Source: Clavelina lepadiformis
Taxonomy: Eukaryota; Chordata; Ascidiacea; Aplousobranchia; Clavelinidae
Reading direction: 5' to 3'
Assembly: GCF_947623445.1 (NCBI RefSeq)
Contig: NC_135242.1
Coordinates: 21,452,001 to 21,516,000, forward strand
DNA: 64,000 nt
The notes beneath the pieces were generated by a model, which was not told the DNA's origin, did not search any database, and saw only the letters and a list, made by a program, of their open reading frames with translations. Shown here piece after piece: positions 1 through 12,830 of the stretch. The position numbers and the translations under genes are program-made. Position 1 is the first letter of the stretch, and each line of letters starts with the position of its first letter.

Positions 1-3000
1 AAAACCGACCAAGTTTGGAAGGTACAGACGTGCAGTAGTTGTAAAAGTTGAGCAAGGTTGTGCTTTTTTAGTAGAATATTTGAGTTTGGATGAAATTTTC
101 AAGTGTTTTCCAAATCATATCCAAATAGGATATGATGTGTGGAATTTCTTCGAAAATTAATAATATATTTTTTATTTTTCTGTATAGAACAAGTAAAAAT
201 GATTTCAATACCATACTTGAGTTTGAAGAGGAAACAACACGTCCAGTGCCAATGCCACGAAAAACTGTCAATGTTTCGACAACATTCGCCACTGTATCAA
301 CAGGTTCTGCGATTGCAAGTTCGTCAATCATAGACTCGAGTTTATCCACCTCTACATCAATCCCTGTTTCTACGGTTACTGCATCCACAACCATTGTTAC
401 TACTCCGGACTCTGGCTGTCTAACAGCTGAAGAGGAAGTTCCACAAAGGATACCTCAAGTCGAACCGGAGATGCCCATTTTCATTCCGAAACTTAACTTA
501 CAAGATGCGCTCAGTGAGGACAATCTCGGAGATGACACGGACAGGGTGCCACCTCTTGACCTTTCTGAGGTCACTCAGCATGATGAGGTCGTCCAGCCTA
601 TTGTGACCCCAGAAAAACTGCAAAAGATGACCCCAACAAAAGGAAAAAAGAAGAGAAAGAAAGGCCACAAATCAAGCCCATCCCATGTTAGTATTATGTA
701 CTGTTTTTAAACTTTATTATTTTCCTATTTATTATGTAACTAAAATATTTAGTAACTTGTATTATTATCTGATATTCATAATTATTACTCAACGGTTTTT
801 GCTATCATAGCCACAAGCTTGACGATAACTTCAAGTTATCGTCAAGTCGATAAAAAATAAACTGAATTATTTAAAAAAGTTAAAGTTTTTTAACTGAATA
901 AATAACATGTACTATTGTCTTAACCAATATTTAAAACTGTCGGTAGATAATTCATGCCATGTTTCAATATTCAGTTGTACAAGAGAAACCATGATATAAG
1001 CAACATTAATAATACAAAGCCTATTAATTGCCTGTTTTAAATAAGGGTTATATAATACCATTACCATATGTAAATAAAAGTCGATTTGTTAGGATTGTTA
1101 GTCAGATATGTACTTCGTTATGACGTACAATCATTTGCAAACTCTTTGTTGACTTTGCGCTTAGTAGTTTTATGAAATGAATCATTAGAAACACTTGACG
1201 TAGAACTTCATAGACATATTTCACACATATGCAAACAGAATTCTAATAACAGCTTACCTTGAATTTTTCCGATAAACATGTTTTGCGAAATGTTATTCTT
1301 TGACATGAAAATGTTGCTAGCCACTGTCACGTACTCTGACTTAAGCCCTATGTACAAACTAAAGCACACATTTAGCATGCGTGCCACAGCCCACTTGCAT
1401 CAATCGGACAACATTTTCCATGTCAGGCAGTCATTAACTCCCTCGTTATGTGGAACAGTCACACGCCTTCTTTGTTTTTGCGTATGGGTACTTAGGTTAG
1501 ACAATAGACGCGGTTTCCAGTTTCTTGTTCAGTTGCTTTTGAACATAGTTCGAAGTGTTTGTTGTTACAACACGTTACAAGTGCTGGTTTCCACAGACAT
1601 GTTATTCGCACAGTTGGTTATATTGCAGTACATTGAACAGCATTGAAGGAAAGCCTAGATTGTGTTGCGCAGGAAAAGACAGTTTTACTAAAAGCATGGC
1701 TGTAGTAGGACTTGATTCAATTACGCAGTTGAAACAGTGCCTACTTCAATCTCATTAACGCAATACAGCACGGCTATTTTGATATTATTGCAGTCGTGAT
1801 GTTGTATAAGCATAATGCTTTACTTTACAGTCAAACAACTTGTAGTTGGTTTTCATAGAACATCTGTTGTTTACCAAATAATCTGTGGGCATGTCCTATG
1901 TCATGTCACATTGTAATACTCATTTGCTAGTTCAGGTACACTCACCTCAAATTGCACACTTCGTTGTAACATAAGACTAACAGAGGCAACCTTTTAGCAT
2001 TGTCATTATTTGCAGACGAAAGATCATCAAAGGGTTCACTCTGAACCTATTGTTATCCCTGAACCCACGGTGAATATAAAAGTTGAAGAAGATGTCTCCA
2101 CAATCGATTCATCACCTAATGGGAGCCCCTCCAGGTATCAGATGACGTTTTTTGCTTTTATCGCACTACCACTGTCAGAAACATCTTGCGGTCTTTGCCC
2201 TTACCCGTTGTAGGGTTTTATTTAACGATCTTCACAATTTTTAGGTGGAGGGATGCATGGTCCACGGATGAAGAGTCGCAACCTGCATCCGTAACGATGG
2301 TTAATGGGATGCACAGAGACATGAGATGTAAGTTGCCGCCAGTTTTATGCCTTTATGGAGATTTATTTTTTTCAACGAAAAGCATGAATTGGAGAATTGC
2401 GAAGAAGCAATTCACTTTTCTTATGAATTTTTATAATTTTTCGAATCGCATGAAAACCTTGAATATATTTGTAGATATCCCCGATGAGGACAACATCGAA
2501 GTTGCTCCATCATCACCCAACGCCCACCACTCTCGACACCATCACCCCCACTACCACCATAGACATCATCATCATCATCACCATAACAACCACATGTCCA
2601 GGCTGAAACTAAGTAACAACCTCAACAATGATGACGAAAGCTATGACGCGATCTACGTCAGTCTTCAGGAAATCGTGGACTCGCTTGACCTCAATAGAAA
2701 AGAACATTGTGAGTTAAAAATAACCTTGCTCGTTGTATGACCCTGTGTACTCTGATAACGCATCCATGACATTCATGATAGCCGTCGAAAGGGTTAATTC
2801 ATAGAAGGTTATTTTTTAACTGCACAAGTGGCTACGTTCATCTAAATATTAAAGCGTTATACAAGTCGCTATTAAAGCATTCCTCCGACACGTCAACATT
2901 TTTGGATAGCTCTGATTATTTTTGTAGCTCGTCCTGAAGATCTGACTCTAATGACCAGAGATCAGATTCGAATCGAGAAAGTGGCGATGCAACGTGAATT

Positions 3001-4274
3001 GTTGAAATATGAGAGTCGGCACGGTCGTCCAACCAACAAGAAAGAAAAGGAAATCATGCGAGGGATTTACGACCGATACAGGTACAGCAGTTGACCTTGT
3101 TTAATGCACAGTAGTGCGGCGTTAAAGCGATATACTTGCATTTTATTTGGCGCATGATCTATATCTCGGTTTACAATCTGCTTGTTAAACAGTAACAGCC
3201 TACAAAAATGACAAATAGTCAGAATCTCTTTTACCATGCTGTCGCCATTATTTTGTGGTTAATGTTTAATTTGTCGAAACTGGGGAAACCATATGCTGTG
3301 CCCGTTGTTGGGAACCGTTTATTTTGTTGCAATTGTTTCACGCAACAATGATGTTTATGACGTAATAATATTTTATTTTTGCAGAATGGTGAAAAGATTA
3401 ATGGCGGATACCTACTCGCCCCCTATCCACACGTCACTACGACATCACAACGACGTCGAAGAAGATTATGACGTTACCGATAAACATTTTAATGAAGAGG
3501 AGTTCCTTGTCACGCAGACCATGACGTCATCCCTTCCGTCTTCGAGTAACTTCAAAAGATTCGAAATTTTCGAAGGCCATGGCGACTCGAAGTGAGTACT
3601 GTACCTGCAATATGGAAATACCTATGTGGCTATAACGAATGCCTAAGAGATTGGTAAAAGTCCCCAATTAGCCATACCAAGTACGAACTTGAACATAATC
3701 TTAATACGCCGCCAAGGTTACCTTGTAATTGCTGACGATCAATCGCACTCAGAGAGATCCCAGCTGTGATATAGTGTGAGCTTAGTGTGGTCCTATCAGC
3801 TTACGAGCTGTTTCAAACCTTTAAATTTCGCTCCCAGTGACCACATTTCCGCCGGCCTGGGCGTTATGGAATTACGTAAGCAACAGAAGCAGGCCAAAGG
3901 CGAACGCAAGAGACTTCGTAGAAAGCTGAGGGACTTTGAAAGAGAGGTAAGTCTACGCCTGCACGTCTCGATGTCGGATAAACATCTAGAAATCGATGAT
4001 GTCATAACCGTACTGATCTCAATTGTTATTGATCTTGAGACTTACATTTCGACCTAATGAACTGTGTTTGTTGACGACAGACGAAACAGCGACCGGCTGT
4101 TGCTAACAAACATGATTATCGTTTCAGATCGAGCAGCAGCATGGAAGGAGCGTGATACAAGCCGATCGCGTGGTTATGTCGACCGAGTATAACGACTATC
4201 GGGATTTGAAGGCAAAATTGCGACTGTTGGACGCTTTAATTGAAAAACACAACGCGCAAAACAGATCCTTGTAA
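1..4274 (+). CDS. FAM13: FAM13-family protein, 3' part (5' end outside window)
   Basis: Nine exons are visible: 1-21, 188-686, 2016-2134, 2245-2327, 2475-2708, 2928-3081, 3385-3591, 3838-3946 and 4128-4274, all with GT-AG borders and matching phases, ending at TAA. About 520 codons are present. The recognisable parts are the two conserved C-terminal FAM13 blocks: one around ESRHGRPTNKKEKEIM with YDRYR (exon 2928-3081), and the last block RKLRDFERE, EYNDYRDLKAKLRLLDALI and the Ser-Leu end (exons 3838 and 4128). FAM13A/B proteins combine an N-terminal RhoGAP domain with these C-terminal coiled regions; the RhoGAP part, if present, lies left of the window. The middle is Ser/Thr/Pro-rich, with a basic KGKKKRKKG stretch and a run of about 20 mostly histidine residues near 2520-2600. 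Family assignment is firm; A/B orthology cannot be decided. The 1-21 exon is short and rests mainly on its phase. Confidence 0.85.
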
Positions 4275-5062
4275 TGCCCGTCTCTGGTTGCAAATCGAGT
4301 ATCATATTTTCTCTCGTAAATTCTGGAAACCAGTGACGGATTCTTCCCTTTGTGCTTTCGTTTTCATCGCGCCGGAACGGTACCATTGTGCTGCAAATCG
4401 CCCTGTGAAATGCTTTGACATGTCTTCAAGGAGTACATGCCGCCAACCAAAGCAATGAAATCCACCTACCTACTACCCCAGCGCTGGTACCCCAAGTTGC
4501 CAAACTTTTTCTGAAGAAGCAAAACATCGTCACTAGTGATATTATTTGCCTCACGCATCGCTGAGCAAAGCGCTTTAGTTGTTTATTTCTTGCTAAGATT
4601 TTTGTTGCTGCTTTCATGTAGTGGCATGTTACTGTGTTTTACGTTTTCACAATGTTTCTTCAGTCTTGTTGTTTAAAATGTGTTGTCAACTTATCCTATG
4701 CCCCGTTTCGTTTCTTTTACTGTGTCGATACTTTTTAGCTTTTTTAATCCGCGTATTTGCCTTATGTTATGTTAGAAGAGGTGTCTAGCTGTGACGAGTT
4801 TTATGCATTAGCACTTTTCAATTATTACATAGTCCGGTGCTAGCCACCAGATATATAGCGTGCAGGACGAGCTATTTGCGTTTACACCTTACAAGTCAAA
4901 GTGCTATGAAGTTATTCACTTGGAAACATGAGTAGGATAATGAATTGATGCTTGCAGCATCGGTTGGCTCGATCATTTCAAAAGCGCTTTCGTGTCTGAT
5001 GTTATCAAATATCCATGCCCTTTTCAGGTGCTGTTTATTGCAAATGGTGTTACTTTGGTCGT

Positions 5063-5076
5063 AATAAAGATTTATT
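5063..5076. terminator. Bidirectional poly(A) signal between convergent genes
   Basis: AATAAA at 5063-5068 on the plus strand serves FAM13, giving a 3' UTR of about 0.8 kb. TTTATT at 5071-5076 reads AATAAA on the minus strand and would serve the CCDC191-like gene, giving about 0.3 kb of 3' UTR. The two hexamers are two bases apart. The use of both is inferred from position. Confidence 0.55.
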
Positions 5077-5377
5077 CTACATTATGTCATTCTTTCGCCG
5101 TTTTTCACATAGCTGAATCACTACTAGTTTGCAAACCATGCAAATATCTTGAATAGCCGTGTTGGATAGTGGAGAGATGTTGAAAACTGTTACTGATTAA
5201 AAAATCAAAACTATTTCAATTGAACAGTATAAGCAAGAGTCTATCAATAGAAATATATAAATACTTACACAACCCCAATAAATTTAGAAAATGAAGATAA
5301 ACAAAAACAGATTACGTTTCATTTTTCTCCACTCTTCTAAAAACATGACACACGCAAAGGTAATCTCCAATGTTAAT

Positions 5378-7846
5378 TCATGAAAGATCAGTTGAATTAT
5401 CGGGTTTAAAATCAGGCAATAGCTGAGCCACCTTGCGGCGCATGTCCGCTAGTCGTTCGTTACGCCGCGCGTCGCGTTTTATGTTCAGCTTGTGAGCGCG
5501 TATTATGTTAAACACCCGTTTCTTCAACCGAAGTTTATTGTGTTGCGCAGCTCGTTCCGTATTTTCTTTGTACTCTAGTCGTTCATAAATAACAAATCTT
5601 TCCCATTGCTTCCAGTAATTTGCTCTCATTCGCTGTCGGTTGTAAATTTCTGCTTTCTTCTCCAATATTGACATACTCTCTCCATATTTTAGCCAGTTTC
5701 CCAAATAACATCTTAAAAGAAGTTTACGGTTAAAACCTTGAGAGAGTTGCTCATGTTCGTTTCTCATTTCAATGGTGGTACAATGCCAGGCTTGCATCAC
5801 GGTTGTATAAACTGTTTTTTCATGATGAAATTTCGCAATTTCCATTCGTTTTTCTTGATCTTTGACAAGTTTCTTCCAAGGCTGAAGGCCATATCTTCTT
5901 AGAAGGTGGTTTTTGTAATGCATATCAGCCATTTTTCCAAGCTCTTTCATTTTCGCGATAAATTCTTTTCTTTCATTTTCTTTTTGTGCCTCCAGAAGCT
6001 TAATTTTTCTCAGTTCCTCGGCTCTTCTCTTTTTTTCCTCTTCCTCTTTCTTTACTTTCTCCTCTTCTTCTTGCCTTAATTGTTCAATCCTTGCTCTTTC
6101 TGCTTCTCTTCTTTTTTGTTCAAGCTCCATTCTCCTTTTTTGTCTTTCTTCAGCTCGTTTTTCCATCGCCAGCAAAGACTTTGGCTTCTTCGGAACTTCA
6201 AAAACCCGGCTCGTTTTTTCACTTTTTGCGCTTGAGACAACACTTTCTGTTTCATCCTCCTCCTGAAAATTGTTGCTGGAAGTTGCAATCTTCTTATCCA
6301 GGAGACGCTTTTGTTCTTCAATAATTTGCTTCTGTTCAGAGATCATTTGACGCTGTTGAGTTATCAATTCCTTTGATGCTTCGTGCCGGTGGTTGTAAAG
6401 ATTTGTCTTCTGTCCCTGCTTCATCGGTTTCACTCTTGTCGCATCACCTTTTGCGAAGTTGCGCTCCGCTGCAACGTTTTCAATTTGGTTCGGAGTCAAT
6501 CTTTTAATATCATCTCTGTTCACTTGCCAAGCTCGTTTTGGTGGTGTCTGCCTAATATTGGATTTAGGAAAAACAACTAATGATTGTTTCGTTTTTGAAG
6601 CTTGCGTGGTTCTGTCTGTAACTCGGACGTGAGCCTCCTGGTCATCATCATCTTCTTCGATTGAGTGCAAAACAAGTTCATTCGCCCGTGCCTTGTTAGC
6701 AACAGCTCCAAGCAAAGCTTGCATCTTTTTCTTCGTTTCATCTTGTTCCTTTAAGAGTTGTTTCGAATATTGCTCAATTTTCACAAACTCCTTCCATTTT
6801 CTGAAACATTTTCTGAGCATAAATGTACGCTGTTTCATTCTTGCCAAATGATCATGAACCTTCATCTGTTTTACATTTTTCTGATGCATTTCGGTATCTC
6901 TCAGAGCAGCTTGTTCGAAGCAATATCTTCTCCATGCTGACCAGGTTTTTAACAAGTTGTGCCAATCAGCTAGAGCTTTTGCTTTGCCCATGAAAGCGCG
7001 TTGTGACAAGACCATTTTCATCCAATGCTGGAAAGAACTTCTTAATATTTTTTGTTTTCTACATTTTTCAAATCTTCTGATTCGGTCCAATTTACACTTA
7101 TTATGATTCTTTTTGTCAAAAGCTTGCAAATCAACCTCCTGCATTGAATAGACAGTCAAAGAAGATGCTTTATTTTGCAGGTTTGGTGTATCTTGCTCAC
7201 AACTTTGAACATGTTTTTCTGTTAGTGGGACATCCATGGATTTTGGATGTTGCATTCTTAACTCTTGCATTCTTTTGCGTATGGTGGTCATTTCTCGTTG
7301 AATAGCTTGTTCGTCTATTTTTTGTTGAAAAGCTCTATCAACAATCTCCTTTTGAACAATTTTCTTTGCCAGAGCATCACGTTCCTTTCTCTCAATTTGT
7401 TCCAATTTTCTTTTATTAATCTGTTCGATGCGATGTTGTCTTGCTTCCTTCACCTGTTGTTGTCTCACCTCCATAGCAATCTGAGGATTTTTGGCAGCCA
7501 CGGGCTTATTCTTTGTCTCCTGCGCTTCATAATCTTTCAAAGAGGATGTGGCAAGTTTCACATGCATGTTATGCATCAACTGACTCACCGTGGCATCCTC
7601 ATCTTCAGCATAGAGATCCATTTCTGGTTCCGGAGTGGTTAAATTTGTTGTGTAGTTCTGGTTTGACAAAAATTTTTGCAAGAAAACATCACTATCTTGA
7701 TGCCATTGCCTCCCGTCATTGCTGAAATCATGAGTATCATCATCATTTCCTGTCAGTTCAGATCGTAACTTATCATTCATCCATCCATTGATAACATCCC
7801 GAGCTTCACTGCATGCCTCATCATAGAAGCGATCATATTTATTCAT
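5378..7846 (-). CDS. CCDC191: CCDC191-like coiled-coil protein, single exon
   Basis: One uninterrupted reading frame of 822 aa from ATG at 7846 to TGA at 5378. The N-terminal 120 residues are acidic. Long Lys/Glu/Arg/Gln-rich coiled coils lie at roughly 120-210 and 470-650. Tryptophan-centred helical repeats of the Sfi1/centrin-binding type occur around 270-360 (SFQHWMK, WSAWRRYC, CFRKWKEF) and 650-790 (LQPWKKLV, VMQAWHC, YLGNWLKY, YWKQWERF). This order of coil and Trp repeats matches vertebrate CCDC191 (KIAA1407) as I remember it; its function is poorly known and a centrosome or cilium role is only suggested by the repeat type. It is convergent with FAM13. The lack of introns over 2.5 kb is odd beside genes with an intron every 100-200 coding bases, and could mark a retrocopy that kept its frame. 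Another Sfi1-like protein is the main alternative. Confidence 0.7.
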   Translation of the reverse strand: MNKYDRFYDEACSEARDVINGWMNDKLRSELTGNDDDTHDFSNDGRQWHQDSDVFLQKFLSNQNYTTNLTTPEPEMDLYAEDEDATVSQLMHNMHVKLATSSLKDYEAQETKNKPVAAKNPQIAMEVRQQQVKEARQHRIEQINKRKLEQIERKERDALAKKIVQKEIVDRAFQQKIDEQAIQREMTTIRKRMQELRMQHPKSMDVPLTEKHVQSCEQDTPNLQNKASSLTVYSMQEVDLQAFDKKNHNKCKLDRIRRFEKCRKQKILRSSFQHWMKMVLSQRAFMGKAKALADWHNLLKTWSAWRRYCFEQAALRDTEMHQKNVKQMKVHDHLARMKQRTFMLRKCFRKWKEFVKIEQYSKQLLKEQDETKKKMQALLGAVANKARANELVLHSIEEDDDDQEAHVRVTDRTTQASKTKQSLVVFPKSNIRQTPPKRAWQVNRDDIKRLTPNQIENVAAERNFAKGDATRVKPMKQGQKTNLYNHRHEASKELITQQRQMISEQKQIIEEQKRLLDKKIATSSNNFQEEDETESVVSSAKSEKTSRVFEVPKKPKSLLAMEKRAEERQKRRMELEQKRREAERARIEQLRQEEEEKVKKEEEEKKRRAEELRKIKLLEAQKENERKEFIAKMKELGKMADMHYKNHLLRRYGLQPWKKLVKDQEKRMEIAKFHHEKTVYTTVMQAWHCTTIEMRNEHEQLSQGFNRKLLLRCYLGNWLKYGESMSILEKKAEIYNRQRMRANYWKQWERFVIYERLEYKENTERAAQHNKLRLKKRVFNIIRAHKLNIKRDARRNERLADMRRKVAQLLPDFKPDNSTDLS

Positions 7847-9741
7847 TGCTCAAATATCGTATTCAAAGTGAAAAGTTAGAAATACAAAAAGGATCACTTA
7901 GTCTAAATTCTTTTGCCTGCTAAATCAAAAAGTACTAGTAAATAAAATTGATGCCTACTACCAGTAACAATACGATCTAAGAAATTAAGTTCTCTTGCTA
8001 TCATACTTTCCAGCTGGAATAGCTGGTTTAGCAAAAAAGTGATAAAAAATGAAAAAGTCTAAAAGTCAAGCAGTATAAAGGTCTAGTAATTCACGGATTC
8101 TAAGTTTCTTTTCACTGGAAATAAAATTAACATAGAATCCAGTAAAGCAGACAATGATAACTTTAGGCTACTCCTCTGTGTCAAGCTTCGCAATTTTAAA
8201 AATTTTAATCTTGTGTTAAAAATAATTGTGGTAGCGAAATAAAATATTTTTTCTAACTTACAAGGTTGTAAAATGGTAGCCTATAAAACCAACCTATAAA
8301 TGTTACATCAGTATATACAAGCTAGACTCTTGGAGTAGCCGGGCTAGTGTGTACCATATCACCAACCTATAGTAAAGTTCGTTCAGTGCGACGGATAAGT
8401 TGGCAGTAAACCTAACATCAAAATTTGCGCCACGCCAAGGTAATGCTTAAAAATAATTATAACATGTTAGGTTATGCAGAACCATGGAAATTCTCTGCCA
8501 TTAAATTACCATATAAACAGGCTTGCTGTGCCTGATTTTTGAAAAAAACTTTCCAGTAGGGTATCGCCGATCTGAAGAATAATGAAAATATGGTAGGTTT
8601 CGACAAGATCTCTGAAGTGCAAAGCAATCGCCCCAGGTTCAAAGTGTGTAGCAAGGATATAAACTTGGTGAACAGTCTGAACACCAAGATAGATTTTTTC
8701 ACTAATACACTAGGTAGGTTAGCTTAAACAATTTGGGGTCTATTCTACGCAAGGTTTGGTATCATCTTCTTTACTGTCAGACTGAGAAAAGTTTTTGCAT
8801 GACCTAAACTTGAGGATGATTCCTCATCGCTTGACCTTGGGCTACAAAGCTGGTAAGTTTGTCTTCGTGCAAGGTTCAACTGTCACACACTTCTTCTAAA
8901 ATACTCTGCCTACCGGTCAAAAGCCAAACATTTCAAAAATAGAACATTTATGATTTTACCCACCAGACACAAGTCAAAGACTTTACCTTTGATAACAGCC
9001 CACAAGATCTCCATTAAATTTAATGAATATATAACCATAAAGTGTTGTAAATTGCATGGTAATTTTAACAAACTGGTGTGCCGGAGAGCAAACTGTTTTG
9101 TACTAAAAAATCTCTTGGTTAGTAATGTGTATATGTCCTACTGCAGTCTGTTGTGCCAATGCTAATACCACTCTTCAGGTATTGATGAATTGAGCCTGTC
9201 CAGTCAATGGCAAGAAAAATGTTACGAATTCAGGATTGTTGAAAGAATTTATCGGCACCTAAATTTCAATGAAGCCATTTGTCATTTAACTCTGACATGA
9301 TTTTTTAGAAAACATTACAGGTTTAACCCGTACCAAACAAGGTGTACAGTAAAACACGGAGGTCCGGATCTGCTGGATGTAGGCTAGGCTAGGCCTAGCT
9401 AGAACCTAACCAAGCTTTGTTTACTTCTGAAATTCAGTTAGAAAATAGGCTAAACTGATGGATTTTGGCAATAAAAAATTTCCGTGATTAAGGGCATAAT
9501 ATAAAAAATCGTTTTATTTAGCATTTCATAGTAAAATTAACTGGTTATTAAATCTCCAATAACCTATATGGATTTGAGCGGCGTTGCGATGAAGGTACCC
9601 AAATACCACTCAGAATCCGTTACTGAAGGCAACAAGTACAAAAAAATAGCTTAGCGAGCCGCCAGGTTTTACAGTTTGCTGATTTTTAGTGAGAAGTACC
9701 CCGTGCAACAAGATGAAACAATAGTCAGGTATGTGCTAGTA

Positions 9742-9825
9742 TACAAGTGCACAACCAGATGACGTCACAATTTGGAGTAGCTGGGGTCTAGCATAAAAAA
9801 GGCATCCTGTGGTTGTGCACTTGTA
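9742..9825. repeat. 84-bp inverted repeat
   Basis: TACAAGTGCACAACC at 9742-9756 is matched by its reverse complement at 9811-9825; pairing resumes inward with GATG/CATC. The 54-bp spacer contains a GACGTCA site. It could be a very small MITE or a cruciform; nothing else was recognised. Confidence 0.45.
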
Positions 9826-12796
9826 CAGCAGACCCCAATAGCCATTAAGCTAGCCAAGCCTATACACAAACACAGACACATGCGCAATTAATTTTGATCT
9901 CCTGCTGCGCACTTAGTAAACTTTTCAATCTGGTTTCGTTCACTTGCTCATACTCAGTTAAAACGTATTTTTCTCTATATCCAATTTCACCTCCGGAAGG
10001 TCCGGACCTCCAGATTTTACTAACTACCGGTACCACCAAAGAACTACACTATCACCAAAGAACGTTCTGCCGTTACAGCGTTAGGAACTTGGCAACAACA
10101 AAAATATGAGAACGTTGGAATCATTCATTTGTGACAGATTTCAATTCAAGCTCAACAAGTCAATGAACATCTAATACAACACGAAAGAAGGAGTTCTTTT
10201 TTGCTGTTAATCGCATAAATCAACTTGTTATGATTCTAAAACTGTGTTTAAAAATTGCTAGACTGCAAGCTTTATGTTAAAAAGTATCCGCTACAAACTT
10301 TGTGGCAGAGCAATAACTGAATAAAAAAACTATACATAAAACATTGAATTTAGAAAAAATTATAATTAATTTTTAAACTTGATTAAAATGCCCGGATCAC
10401 GGCGGAAAGCTAGGATTGATCAAAATATTTATTAAAAAGTTTAAAAATGGTGTTTTAAACCGATTTCTTTTAAAATTATTCGTTTTAAAATGCCTGAAAC
10501 ACTTGCCTCCAGAGGTCAGACTGCTTTGTGATCATAACGCATTTGAATTCTTATGAGTTATTATGACTAAAACTTTGGTGTCTTGTGGCTAACAGCTGTC
10601 GTTCTTTGTTAGGCCTAGTCATATAGGGTGTAGGCCATGATGTGTAGGCCAAGATGTGAAGGCCCTAGTCGTAACAAGCCGACGTAGTAACTGGGCTAGG
10701 CTAGCGGGCAGATCGGTAGACAGTAGTCGGTGTATCCACTAATTATTATCACAAATACTGTAGTTGAAGGGAATGTAGAGGCAATGTAATTTAATTTCCT
10801 AATGACATTATTACATTTTTTATATGATTCGCACCGTCTATCTTTTAGTGCACTTGGTGGGCCTCAATAATCTGCCCTCCATTGGCCACAGAAACGGGAT
10901 TCCGGTCCGAGTTTCTTTTGTGCGGTTTTCTTTAAACATCCATTTCTTGTGCACTTTAGAATGTTTAGATAGCCTAGCCTATTCATTGTCATTTTAATCT
11001 AACCATGTCACTTTATATATTTATTTCGGCTATAAATATGCATGTTTTTAATGTTAGGGAACATGTCCTCTACATCTTCCAACAGTGTAGTTGTCTTGTT
11101 GTTTGTGTTATATTTCTTCTGTTAAATTAGTTAAACTTAGGAATTATTTTGTGGGTTTGCTGGCCATGCTAACCTACCATCTTATAGCACAATTGCATTA
11201 TTGCTATCTTGCATGTTTTAAGCCCAAGGGCTTAAAACACATTTGCCGCTTTTTCCTACTTTTTAACTGTTCGTGAGCATGTGTTTTTTTGTGCTATAAC
11301 TACAATGGTTAGCATTGTAACATTTGCTCCGTACAGTTACTGGCGAAAAATAAACAATAAAAAAACAAAAAGATACAAAAATACAGTAGGCCAGCGCCGC
11401 CAGCCGTGACTTGCGACGAACGGCCGTAACCAGCTTTACCATTACAAATCTTGTTAAGTCAGTAGGGAATTTGTGATAAAACAGCCTATAACTTTTATAG
11501 AATACAGTCATACACTAGGCGCCGACTTGAACCGACGGCGCGCAAAAACGCAAATTTTGGCGTGATGGCGTGCACCCAATTATAAATTCTTTGTTTATTT
11601 ATTATAAATCGGTATGAAGATAAAAAATCAGCGTGCACGGTGATGAATATGGTGCATTCAGTTGTCACACTTTTCACTAATCCACTATGGGGAACTTAAT
11701 AATTAGCGATTAATAATAATTAGCACCACATTTTCAATTCTCACAATTGATACTGGTCAAAAAATCTATGCTAGGCCTACATACAATATGGAATTGCTGT
11801 AGTTTTCTGATGTAGCCTAACATAAGCTATAATCCATGCTTTGGTTGTCCGCATTGATGACAATCTAGACAGGAAACTTTGCAAACTGGATTTTAAGAGT
11901 TTAGAATTTGCAAACTACTTAGTTGCTATTAATGTTTGCCACAATGGAGGTTTTTCCTAACAGAACGCAAGTTTTCCTATCTGATCTTATTAAGGATGCT
12001 TTTTATTTATTAACATAGCTGCGTAATTTATTGTATGTATTTGTATATTAGATTATCCGCCATCCGCTGGATGGCACTTTTCCTTTGCTGAAAAGATTCG
12101 GACTGTTATTTGTTTTCGTCTGCCCCAGTTACTTCACATACGGCGCATTGTATGTTCATCCGCTGTGTTTCAAAGCGTCTTTGTTACCTCCTGCATATTA
12201 ACGTTATATTGTTGGTATGTTGTTGTTATTGAATTTGCCTACACATCGCACATTCACAACTACCTAGTCCTAGCCATACGTCGCATATTGAGTTAGACTG
12301 GGAATTGTGACATCACAAAAGTATTTGATTTGAGATTTGTGAGGTTGCAACCATGCTTGCATGCTGGTTTTGCATTGCCGGACAGAGTATATGTTTGATT
12401 TCCTCAGTTGTTGCCGCAGTTAAATGGAAAGCGATTACATGGTTGGAAAGAGGAATGCCTTGCTGTGTTAGAGATGTTGTAATTGTCGCAATCGACCCAA
12501 TCTACGTGGAGTAATAGCTAAAAGTTCAACAAATTTCAAGCCAGTTTTCATGCCGCATCCACAAGCGTACTCTTTCCTTTTTTCCTTGTTTACTCTCCAA
12601 AGCGGCTCAAGAGAATGGTCCCGGTGCTGTTTTTTTGCACCTGGCGCAGTCTCCGGGGGTCGATCGAAGGGCGTTATAATCTTTCCGGTTATCGGTTGCA
12701 CCTTCTGTGAAAATTTGGCGTCTCTGGACCCCCGCTGTTAAAAAACACTTTCCGGTTTGTGACTTATACGCAGATAGATAGACTGAGTAAATCTCA

Positions 12797-12830
12797 CATA
12801 TATATATATAGATAGATATATTATGTACCG
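12797..12830. repeat. TA / GATA microsatellite
   Basis: Alternating TA followed by GATA units, without neighbouring coding sequence. Confidence 0.6.

Noticed and set aside
1278-1758. Frames of 122 and 67 codons in the long FAM13 intron
   Set aside because: They have no acceptor or donor in phase with the neighbouring exons and no FAM13 similarity.
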